A stretch of 6,035 nucleotides of DNA from Treponema sp. (GTDB lineage Bacteria > Spirochaetota > Spirochaetia > Treponematales > Treponemataceae). Every line of letters starts with the position of its first letter. Positions within the stretch are counted from its first letter, which is position 1. Positions 1-6,035 of this stretch are shown here, piece after piece. Under the pieces are notes generated by a model. It ran no database searches. It was not told the origin of the DNA and worked only from the letters and a program-made list of their open reading frames with translations. The DNA is taken from the NCBI GenBank assembly GCA_021442965.1, contig JABUUX010000232.1:1-6035 (forward strand), given 5' to 3'. A program made the translations under genes and the position numbers.

Positions 1-426
1 TCAATTCCTCATATTTCACGCAAACTTGAAACTTTAAAATCTGTAGGTCTGGGATATATACAGCTTGGACAGTCAGCACTTACACTTTCGGGCGGTGAAG
101 CTCAGCGTGTAAAACTTGCCAATGAACTTGCACGTGTTTCAACAGGAAAGACTTTATACATTATGGATGAGCCTACTACTGGGCTTCATTTTGCTGATGT
201 AAAGCAGCTTATGTCTGTTATTCAACGTCTTGTTGATCAGGGGAATACTGTGTTAATGATTGAACATAATCTTGATGTAATTGCACAGTGTGATTATATA
301 GTTGATTTAGGTCCTGAAGGTGGATTCCGCGGTGGAAATATTATTTTCACAGGAACTCCGGAAGATATTGTTAAATGTAAAAAAAGTTATACTGGTATAT
401 TTCTGAAGGATGTTCTGGAAAAATAA
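1..426 (+). CDS. uvrA: UvrA, excinuclease ABC subunit A (C-terminal 141 residues; 5' end outside window)
   Basis: This is the end of UvrA, the cytoplasmic DNA-damage sensor of nucleotide excision repair, which loads UvrB at lesions in an ATP-dependent way. The reading frame is open from base 1 and stops with TAA at 424-426. In the visible 141 residues, the ABC signature [15 protein letters not shown] is at about 29-43, Walker [13 protein letters not shown] at 52-63 (catalytic Glu57), and the H-loop MIEHN has its His at 89. The tail holds the glycine-rich [11 protein letters not shown] and the GTPEDIV and SYTG motifs typical of the UvrA C-terminus. These make up the second half of nucleotide-binding domain II; the Walker A motifs and zinc modules lie upstream, outside the window. 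The protein ends at the usual place for the family, so the 3' end is intact. An in-frame ATG at 163 lies inside the Walker B motif and is not a start. The lptD-like gene follows after 2 bases. Confidence 0.97.
   Translation, partial: SIPHISRKLETLKSVGLGYIQLGQSALTLSGGEAQRVKLANELARVSTGKTLYIMDEPTTGLHFADVKQLMSVIQRLVDQGNTVLMIEHNLDVIAQCDYIVDLGPEGGFRGGNIIFTGTPEDIVKCKKSYTGIFLKDVLEK
417..419 (+). promoter_or_regulatory. weak ribosome binding site candidate for the lptD-like gene
   Basis: A short GGA (within CTGGAA) lies inside the last uvrA codons, 9 bases before the ATG at 429. A better match, AAGGA at 406-410, is 18 bases upstream and probably too far. The 2-base gap between the uvrA stop and this ATG makes re-initiation by ribosomes finishing uvrA plausible. 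Confidence 0.35.
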
Positions 427-428
427 AT

Positions 429-488
429 ATGAAGCGATTTTTGTTTATTTCATTTCTTTTATTTTTCTCTTGTTTTTCTGCATTTTCA
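429..488 (+). other. signal peptide of the LptD-like protein
   Basis: Residues 1-20 have a basic start (K2, R3), a hydrophobic Phe/Leu-rich core and an AFS motif, with predicted cleavage before E21. The sequence FFSC, with Cys15, slightly resembles a loose spirochaetal lipobox. However, an aromatic residue at -3 and a good downstream AxS site favour signal peptidase I and an ordinary exported barrel protein. Confidence 0.75.
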
Positions 489-3400
489 GAAGAAGAAATT
501 ACAACAATAAAAATTGAAAATTCTCAGAAAACTGAATATAAAAAAGATCCGGATACAGGAAACGAAACAATTATTTTGGATGGGGCTGTAGTTCTTTCTG
601 TTACAAAAGGAAGTACTGTAACAAATGTTTCTGCAAACAGGGTTTCATATGATCGTGTAACAAAAATGCTTTACGCAAGCGGGGATGTCCATCTTATTAC
701 AAAAGGTAATAATTCCGGTGATGATGATATTCAGGCTTCAACTCTTATAATGAATACATCAACGCTTGAGGGAGTTTTTGATGGCGGTAAAGTTATTCAA
801 ACAAAAAGCGATGCCATTAATCTTCCATCTGGTTCCACCCTTGTGGTTTTTTCAGATTTATTTGGAAAATCTGAAACGAATGTTCTTTCTTTTAAAAATG
901 CGAGTATGACTTTCTGTGATGATGAAGATCCTCATTGGAAAATAAATGCTTCCCGAATGTGGCTTTTATCTGGCGGTGAGTTTGCTTTTTTTAATGCTCT
1001 TCTTTTTGTTGGAAAAGTTCCGGTTTTATATCTTCCTGCTTTTTATTATCCTAAAGATGAACTTGTTTTTAATCCTGTTTTTGGATACCGCCAGAGGGAA
1101 GGCTACTACATTCAGACAACAGCGTACCTTTATGGTCGAAAACCTTTGAATACACAAAGTAATGTATTTAGCTCTTCCTCTTCCTCCTCATCTACAGAAG
1201 GAGATGATGCAGATGCAAATGCGGCATTGGATTCACTTTATAATTTTATGAAACCATCTTCATTAAAGGAGCAAAAATTAGAAGGAATAGTTCTTCATAA
1301 TCTTGAAGAAGATTACAAGGGGGATTCGTCTCAATATTTAAAGATTATAGGTGACTGGTATTCAAATCTTGGTTTTTTGGTTGGTCTGGATGGAAACTTT
1401 GTTCCCAAAAACGGTTATATATCAAAAACTGCTTTTACTGTTGATCTTGGATTCAGTAATACAATTTTCAAAAATAAGGATATATATACAAATATTTCAA
1501 GTGCTGGTCAAAAATACTGGGATGATTCAAATTTTATGGGAATTCATCTTCCTTTCAGGTATAGAGTAAATTTAGAATTTTCACTTGCTAAACCATTCAG
1601 ATTTTCTTTAAGTCTTCCAATTTATTCAGACCCTTTTTATGCATATGACTTTAGAAAGAGATCTGAAGATTTAAACTGGATAAGCAGTGTTAAAGAACTT
1701 GTTGAAAAAAAGAAAGATGAAACTTCTTCTTCAGAAGTATCTTCTTTTACGTGGCAGGCAAATGCAAGTTATTCTCCAAATATTCCGGAATTTATGAAAC
1801 CATATATCAGTTCTGTTTTATTAAGTGCAACTTCTTCAATAAATGTTTCTTCCGTTCAAAATTCAGAACTTAAGTCAATTAATAAAGATTCCTGGGCTGT
1901 ATATACTCCAACTAGAAGATTTTTCTATCCTTCACAAATTACTCCAATAACAGGAAATGTTTCTGTTTCCGGCACATTGTTTCAGTATCCATTTAAAAAG
2001 ATTTCCAAAAATAATTCAGATAAACCTGTTTTTGATGTTTCTCTTTTCAAACCTGAGCTTTTAATGTCTGATGAAGAAATTGAAAAAAAATTGGAAGATA
2101 AAATAAAAAATGATGTTCTAATAGATGAAAAAGCGGAAGATGATTTTGCTTTAGTAAATATTTCAGATTTGACTACTGCAGAGAATGTGATTGTTAATGA
2201 AAATAATCAAGGTGAAGACACCACAGAATCAGAACAGAGATTTATAGATAATTTAAAATTACCTGAATTGAAGTTTACTGTTCCGTCTTCCAGTGAAATT
2301 CCCGGAATTGAATATTCACTGGGGTATTCTATAAATCCAAATATTACAACTCAATATTCTTATGCATCGAATGGTCTTAAAACTCCAGAAGATTTTACCT
2401 GGGACCGTTACAGGTCTTATATGTATACAATAAAAATGCCTGCCAGTTTAAATAGTAAACTTAGTTATGGTGGAAGTTTTTTTTCCATGACGAATTCATT
2501 TTCATATCAGCCTGTATGGCAGGCTCATCCCATTATTTCAACAGATCTTGATATTGGCGGTTATAGTGAATCATCTGCAAAGTCAATCCAGAATACTGAC
2601 TATAAGGCTGAACGGCAGGATCTTCTTAATACCAATAAAGTATCTGTTAAGCCATTTACCTATCTTCCATTTGTAAGTGAATCTGGTATTACGTGGGATA
2701 CAAATATCAAACTTTTTAGACGTGAATTTATTGGTGATGTGGATAATCCTGAATGGGATAACAAAGGTGTTGACTGGACAGACAAAGAGTCTGTAACTGT
2801 AAATACATTAAGTGTAGTTCTTGCAGGTAATGAACTTAATAACACTTTAAAACAATCTCTTACATTTAGTGCGGCTTTACCACCACTTGATGATAAATAT
2901 TCTGCAACACTAAATTTATCATTTCCATACACTTCTTTTAATTTCTCAGGCGGATTTTATAAAACAACTGATAACGGAAAAGATAAATGGGTTAAAAATC
3001 CAATTCAGCAGTCTGCAAGTTTTTCTATTGATCTTTTTAAATCTAAACTAACTGTTACAGAATCATTTAATTATAATCTGGAAGATAATGTCCCGGACAG
3101 TTTTAAAACTTCTGTTTCCTGGGATAAACTGTCTTTTTCCTACACTATGAGTAATACGTTTGCATATGATTTTATTCAGGATATAGGATGGAAGCAGATT
3201 GGAACAAAAAAAGAAGATAAAAAATTCTTACCATACAGTCTTTCTTTTTCATATGCTCCTTCTTCAAAAACTTTTTACTCCTGGAAAAACAGAGTTTCTT
3301 TTTCTTTTGCTCTTAATACTAGTATTACAGCTGATTTGTTAAAACCAACGAACAGTTATTTTATTTTTAGTCCTTCTATTACATTTAAATTGAATCAGTT

Positions 3401-3779
3401 TTTTGATTTAACTTTTTCTTCTACTTCAAGAAACTCTGTAATTTACAGGTATTTTCAGACAATGGCTGGCCATCAGGGAAGGATAGGTGGTGAAGAAAAT
3501 TTATTCATAGATTTATTTGACTCTTTCCGGTTTGATGATGAATCAAAAAGAAAGGCCTCTGGTTTTAAATTAAAATCTCTTAATCTTACTATGAGTCATA
3601 ATCTTCATGACTGGAAATTCAATATGTCTTGTAAAATTGAACCGCGTCTTGTTACAGAAGACAATGGTTCAAAATATTACGATTTCAGTCCTTATCTTTC
3701 AATTGGTATTATTTGGGCTCCTATGGAGGCAATAAAAACTCAAATTATTGACGAGTATGGCAAATGGAAGTTAGACTAA
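429..3779 (+). CDS. lptD: LptD-like outer-membrane (LPS-type glycolipid) assembly protein
   Basis: The product is 1116 residues and is probably an outer-membrane beta-barrel of the LptD/OstA (Imp) family, which inserts LPS-type glycolipid delivered by the periplasmic Lpt bridge into the outer leaflet. Residues 1-20 form a signal peptide: MKR, a hydrophobic core, then AFS before EEE, a good signal peptidase I site. Residues about 45-135 resemble the OstA/LptA beta-jellyroll (ILDGAVVLSV, then YASGDVHLI). The family hallmark follows: C163 in MTFCDDEDPHW, then KINASRMW, then GKVPVLYLPAFYYP at 195-208. The rest is rich in alternating Ser/Thr/aromatic strands, and NLHDWKFNMSC near 1059-1068 fits the last barrel strands. 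The protein is longer than E. coli LptD (about 780 residues). Extra length includes a run of eight serines at 248-255 and an acidic, strand-poor insertion at about 540-610. The mature protein has only two cysteines, C163 and C1068. The ATG at 429 is chosen because the signal peptide starts there. The family call is strong; the substrate is inferred and uncertain in treponemes. Confidence 0.88.
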   Translation: MKRFLFISFLLFFSCFSAFSEEEITTIKIENSQKTEYKKDPDTGNETIILDGAVVLSVTKGSTVTNVSANRVSYDRVTKMLYASGDVHLITKGNNSGDDDIQASTLIMNTSTLEGVFDGGKVIQTKSDAINLPSGSTLVVFSDLFGKSETNVLSFKNASMTFCDDEDPHWKINASRMWLLSGGEFAFFNALLFVGKVPVLYLPAFYYPKDELVFNPVFGYRQREGYYIQTTAYLYGRKPLNTQSNVFSSSSSSSSTEGDDADANAALDSLYNFMKPSSLKEQKLEGIVLHNLEEDYKGDSSQYLKIIGDWYSNLGFLVGLDGNFVPKNGYISKTAFTVDLGFSNTIFKNKDIYTNISSAGQKYWDDSNFMGIHLPFRYRVNLEFSLAKPFRFSLSLPIYSDPFYAYDFRKRSEDLNWISSVKELVEKKKDETSSSEVSSFTWQANASYSPNIPEFMKPYISSVLLSATSSINVSSVQNSELKSINKDSWAVYTPTRRFFYPSQITPITGNVSVSGTLFQYPFKKISKNNSDKPVFDVSLFKPELLMSDEEIEKKLEDKIKNDVLIDEKAEDDFALVNISDLTTAENVIVNENNQGEDTTESEQRFIDNLKLPELKFTVPSSSEIPGIEYSLGYSINPNITTQYSYASNGLKTPEDFTWDRYRSYMYTIKMPASLNSKLSYGGSFFSMTNSFSYQPVWQAHPIISTDLDIGGYSESSAKSIQNTDYKAERQDLLNTNKVSVKPFTYLPFVSESGITWDTNIKLFRREFIGDVDNPEWDNKGVDWTDKESVTVNTLSVVLAGNELNNTLKQSLTFSAALPPLDDKYSATLNLSFPYTSFNFSGGFYKTTDNGKDKWVKNPIQQSASFSIDLFKSKLTVTESFNYNLEDNVPDSFKTSVSWDKLSFSYTMSNTFAYDFIQDIGWKQIGTKKEDKKFLPYSLSFSYAPSSKTFYSWKNRVSFSFALNTSITADLLKPTNSYFIFSPSITFKLNQFFDLTFSSTSRNSVIYRYFQTMAGHQGRIGGEENLFIDLFDSFRFDDESKRKASGFKLKSLNLTMSHNLHDWKFNMSCKIEPRLVTEDNGSKYYDFSPYLSIGIIWAPMEAIKTQIIDEYGKWKLD
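1170..1193 (+). repeat. run of eight serine codons in the lptD-like gene
   Basis: Eight consecutive Ser codons (residues 248-255) use a mixture of AGC, TCT, TCC and TCA, and form a pyrimidine-rich stretch. They are followed by an acidic/Ala-rich segment (TEGDDADANAA). Mixed codons mean it is not a perfect nucleotide repeat. It probably encodes a flexible linker or loop between the first barrel strands. Confidence 0.8.
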
Positions 3780-3781
3780 AC

Positions 3782-3786
3782 AAGGG
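3782..3786 (+). promoter_or_regulatory. ribosome binding site deciding the phoH start
   Basis: AAGGG lies 5 bases before the ATG at 3792 and just after the lptD-like stop (3777-3779). A GTG at 3786 is also in frame and would add two residues (M-S), but it overlaps this Shine-Dalgarno-like sequence and has no good site of its own upstream. The ATG at 3792 is therefore preferred. Confidence 0.65.
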
Positions 3787-3791
3787 TGAGT

Positions 3792-4736
3792 ATGGAAAAG
3801 GAATTTACAATAGTTATACCAGACAGTGATATTCTTTCCTGTGTCTGCGGTATAAATGATTCTAATTTAAAACTAATAGAACAAAGTTTAGGTGTTCCTG
3901 TATTTTCTAAGGGAAATGAACTTTCAATAGAAAATGACGATTATGAAATCAGACAAAAATTTCAATTTATAATAGATCGTATTATTGATGAGATAAATGA
4001 TGGTGGCAAAAATAGTGACGATATTGTAGTATCTGTTCTTAATACTCAAAAAAGAACTGATATGGGTAATGTTTCTGTACTTGTTCCAGGTGCTTTTAGA
4101 AAAGTTTATCCCAGAACTCAAGGGCAGGCAGAATATATTCACCTTCTTCAGACTAAAGATATGGTTTTTTGTTCTGGAGCTGCAGGAAGTGGAAAAACAT
4201 TTCTTGCTGTGGCTGAAGCACTCAGGCTTATTTTAAATCATAATAAAAGCAGGCTTATTATTACAAGACCTGTTGTAGAAGCAGGAGAATCTCTGGGTTT
4301 TTTGCCAGGTGATTTAGCACAGAAAATAGATCCCTATTTGAAGCCATTAAAAGATGCTATGGAGACAATTGTTCCCGCAGAAACAGTCAGAAGATTAACA
4401 GATGCAGGTATTATAGAAGTTGCTCCTTTAGCTTATATGAGAGGTCGCACTTTAAACAATGCTGTAATTATTCTTGATGAAGCACAGAATACAACTAAAA
4501 GTCAGATGAAGATGTTTTTAACAAGAATGGGAGAGAATTCAAAGGTATTTATTACTGGAGATGAGACTCAAATTGATCTTCCTAAAAAAGTTTTTTCCGG
4601 ACTTATTGACGCAACGAAACTTTTATGTAATATAGAAGATATTGGATTTATGAAACTTACATGTGATGATGTTGTAAGGAATCCTCTTGTACGAAAAATT
4701 GTAAAGGCATATGAAGATGAACAAAAAGAACAATAA
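3792..4736 (+). CDS. phoH: PhoH-family P-loop ATPase (PhoH/YbeZ type)
   Basis: This 314-residue cytoplasmic protein belongs to the PhoH (YbeZ/PhoL) family, ATPases with a helicase-like fold linked to RNA and ribosome maturation, often acting with the YbeY endoribonuclease. Residues about 5-75 form the KH-like N-terminal region (GINDSNLKLIEQSLGV, then a GNELSIE motif). The ATPase core starts with YPRTQGQAEYI at 106-116. Walker A GAAGSGKT is at 129-136, TRPVVEAGESLGFLPGD at 158-174, Walker B VIILDEAQN at 225-233, and ITGDETQIDLP at 254-264. Length and motif order match the full family, so the gene is intact. One oddity is DVVRNPLV at 293-300, where the family commonly has DVVRHPLV, giving Asn297 in place of His. 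An in-frame GTG at 3786 is an alternative start, but the ribosome binding site favours 3792. The gene begins 12 bases after the lptD-like stop and overlaps the next gene by about 20 bases. That next gene is an HDIG phosphodiesterase, as in the common phoH-yqfF-ybeY block. The specific substrate is not known from sequence. Confidence 0.95.
   Translation: MEKEFTIVIPDSDILSCVCGINDSNLKLIEQSLGVPVFSKGNELSIENDDYEIRQKFQFIIDRIIDEINDGGKNSDDIVVSVLNTQKRTDMGNVSVLVPGAFRKVYPRTQGQAEYIHLLQTKDMVFCSGAAGSGKTFLAVAEALRLILNHNKSRLIITRPVVEAGESLGFLPGDLAQKIDPYLKPLKDAMETIVPAETVRRLTDAGIIEVAPLAYMRGRTLNNAVIILDEAQNTTKSQMKMFLTRMGENSKVFITGDETQIDLPKKVFSGLIDATKLLCNIEDIGFMKLTCDDVVRNPLVRKIVKAYEDEQKEQ
4703..4707 (+). promoter_or_regulatory. 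ribosome binding site candidate for the 7TM-HD gene, inside phoH
   Basis: AAAGG within the phoH coding sequence lies 9 bases before the ATG at 4717 and only 3 bases before another in-frame ATG at 4711. The spacing favours 4717. Either start overlaps the phoH stop (4734-4736), so translation of the two genes is likely coupled. Confidence 0.5.
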
Positions 4737-6035
4737 AAATTCAAAATCTATTTTCTCTGTATTTTTCTCTGCAACAGGTGATTACATCAAAAAAAAATAT
4801 CCTTTCTTAATTATTCTTTTTGTCGGATTTGCCATTTTTAGTTTTGTAAATTTTCTAAAAGTTTCTACTACAGAAACGGTTGCCTCTTTTAATCCTCTGG
4901 ATTTTGAAATTGGAATGATTTCGGACCGTACTATTACAGCTACAAATACTATTCCAGCTGATTCTAATTTTCCTGAAGTTTCTATTCAAAAAGGTGAAAA
5001 AATTGTTAAAAAAGGTTTTCCTGTAACAAAAGAAAGTCTTGAAAAATTAGAAAAAATGGCATCATCAAAGGTTTACATTGATTTCAGAGCTTATGCAAAT
5101 TCAGAAATTTATCTATTTTTAATTGCTGTAATGTGGTATTTGCTTACAGCTTTTATTAATTCAGGAAAAAAAGTCAAAATTAGAGAAATTATTCTGGAAG
5201 GAATTTTTCTTCTTATGATTTTTTCTGCTGCAGCACTTTGTGGGAAATTTAAACTATTTTCAAGTCCATTTTCAATTTGCATGATTATTCCTGCGGCACT
5301 TTGTGTAATTCTTTTGTCCATTTTATACGGAGAACTACCGTCTATAATATTTTCATTTATAAGTGCCTTGGTAGTTTTTAATGCCACTGACTGGGAATTT
5401 GTCCCATTCCTTTATATTTTATGTACATCGCTTTTTGCAACAGCTATTGTTCGAAAAATTCAAAAACGAATTGATATTATTTTTGTTTCCATTCTTCTTG
5501 CTGTTGCAGAAGTTTTCTTCTGTGTTATTATTGCTGTTATTAAAAATGAAAGTTTGAGCTCATTAGGAATTACATATTTTGGTGTTGCATTAAATGGATT
5601 TGTTTCAGGACTTCTTACACTTGGTCTTTTGACTCCTCTTGAACTTATGCTTAATACAGCTTCGGTTTTCAGACTTATGGATCTTTCAGATTTAAACAAT
5701 GCATTTATGCAGAATATGCTTGTTCAAGCAAGTGGAACGTATCAGCATTCAATGATGGTTGCACAGCTTTCTGAGAATGCATGTCGTGAAATTGGAGCAA
5801 ATCCTCTTGTAGCTAGGGTTGGTGCTTATTATCATGATATAGGTAAGATTGATCAGAGTGAATATTTTGTTGAAAATCAGAAAGGTGAAAATAAACACAA
5901 TGATATAAATCCTTCACTTTCTGTTTCTGTAATCAGAAGTCATGTTAAAAGAGGAGTTGAAAAAGCACGTCAACTTCATCTCCCTCAAGTTATTATTGAT
6001 ATTATTGCTGAACATCATGGAAACAGTGTTATTGC
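4717..6035 (+). CDS. pgpH: 7TM-HD (PgpH/YqfF-type) membrane phosphodiesterase, probable c-di-AMP hydrolase (3' end outside window)
   Basis: This is the first 439 residues of a membrane HD-domain protein of the PgpH/YqfF family, whose characterised members hydrolyse cyclic di-AMP to pApA at the inner face of the cytoplasmic membrane. TM1 is at about 29-45, followed by a short external segment of about 80 residues with QKGEKIVKKGFPVTKESLEKL. Seven more helices run from about 129 (SEIYLFLIAVMWYLL) to about 312 (GLLTLGLLTPLELML). The linker LMDLSDLNNAFMQNMLVQASGTYQHS leads to the HD domain. Its visible metal-ligand pattern is H344, H373-D374 (YYHDIGK), H409 (RSHVKRG) and H433-H434 (AEHHGNS). The spacing resembles known PgpH proteins. 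The final aspartate ligand and the C-terminus fall beyond the window. The external domain is much shorter than in Bacillus or Listeria relatives. ATG 4717 is preferred on ribosome-site spacing; ATG 4711 would add two residues. The gene overlaps phoH, and ybeY is expected next. The family is certain; substrate is inferred. Confidence 0.92.
   Translation, partial: MNKKNNKNSKSIFSVFFSATGDYIKKKYPFLIILFVGFAIFSFVNFLKVSTTETVASFNPLDFEIGMISDRTITATNTIPADSNFPEVSIQKGEKIVKKGFPVTKESLEKLEKMASSKVYIDFRAYANSEIYLFLIAVMWYLLTAFINSGKKVKIREIILEGIFLLMIFSAAALCGKFKLFSSPFSICMIIPAALCVILLSILYGELPSIIFSFISALVVFNATDWEFVPFLYILCTSLFATAIVRKIQKRIDIIFVSILLAVAEVFFCVIIAVIKNESLSSLGITYFGVALNGFVSGLLTLGLLTPLELMLNTASVFRLMDLSDLNNAFMQNMLVQASGTYQHSMMVAQLSENACREIGANPLVARVGAYYHDIGKIDQSEYFVENQKGENKHNDINPSLSVSVIRSHVKRGVEKARQLHLPQVIIDIIAEHHGNSVI
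4789..4797 (+). repeat. run of nine adenines near the 5' end of the 7TM-HD gene
   Basis: Nine consecutive A bases encode Lys25-Lys27 just before TM1. The run lies early in the gene, where a one-base slip would abolish the product. In AT-rich DNA, lysine-rich membrane-flanking codons can make such a run by chance. Confidence 0.85.

Noticed and set aside
458..476. Possible lipobox (FFSC, Cys15) making the LptD-like protein a lipoprotein
   Set aside because: The -3 residue is Phe, and a better signal peptidase I site (AFS before EEE) follows; LptD proteins are not lipoproteins.
946..1569. Two + strand open frames (946-1149 and 1351-1569) rich in Leu/Phe/Ile, looking like small membrane proteins
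   Set aside because: They are frame-shifted readings of T-rich lptD-like codons; hydrophobicity arises from the base composition. The main frame carries clear family motifs there.
2660..2932. Open frame on the - strand, 90 codons, opposite the lptD-like gene
   Set aside because: It lies entirely within a well-supported coding region, has no recognisable domain or ribosome binding site, and its composition mirrors the sense codons.
3770..3795. Promoter or terminator between the lptD-like gene and phoH
   Set aside because: The gap is only 12 bases, with no hairpin and T-run. An internal promoter in the upstream AT-rich coding sequence cannot be distinguished from background by eye.
3924..4142. 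- strand open frame opposite the phoH N-terminal region
   Set aside because: It is antisense to the conserved KH-like region of phoH, with low-complexity AT-rich content and no domain.
5109..5699. Two - strand open frames (5109-5387 and 5460-5699) opposite the 7TM-HD gene
   Set aside because: They are antisense to membrane helices that are clearly encoded on the + strand, with no supporting motif or start signal.

Overview
The window is AT-rich (visibly about one third G+C), and every gene lies on the + strand. It carries four protein genes packed head to tail: the 3' end of uvrA, a complete lptD-like gene, a complete phoH, and the 5' two thirds of a pgpH/yqfF-type 7TM-HD phosphodiesterase gene. 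The combination of an outer-membrane LptD-like barrel protein of unusual length directly after uvrA, low G+C and T/A-ending codons suggests a spirochaete, most likely a host-associated or gut Treponema. That assignment rests on recalled gene order (uvrA next to an lptD homologue in Treponema) and protein style, not on a database search.

Layout. Bases 1-426 encode the last 141 residues of UvrA, with the ABC signature, Walker B and H-loop of the second nucleotide-binding domain. After 2 bases, 429-3779 encode an exported 1116-residue LptD-like protein: signal peptide, OstA/LptA-like periplasmic domain, then a long beta-barrel region with a serine tract and an acidic insertion. After 12 bases (from the preferred ATG at 3792), 3792-4736 encode PhoH, a cytoplasmic P-loop ATPase with an N-terminal KH-like region. 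The last gene overlaps the phoH end by about 20 bases and runs off the window at 6035. It encodes one N-terminal membrane helix, a short external segment, seven membrane helices and an HD domain that is cut before its end.

There is no intergenic stretch long enough for a free-standing promoter or terminator, and I see no RNA gene, mobile element, CRISPR array or origin. The spacing suggests one transcription unit with partly coupled translation. The phoH-HDIG pair is the start of the widespread phoH-yqfF-ybeY block, so ybeY is the expected next gene. The genes serve different jobs (excision repair, outer-membrane assembly, RNA/ribosome-linked ATPase, c-di-AMP turnover), so the cluster looks like a housekeeping operon and not a dedicated new system. 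The points most worth a second look are the two-cysteine layout of the LptD-like protein, its insertions, the question of what it transports in a treponeme, and the very short extracellular domain of the HD phosphodiesterase.
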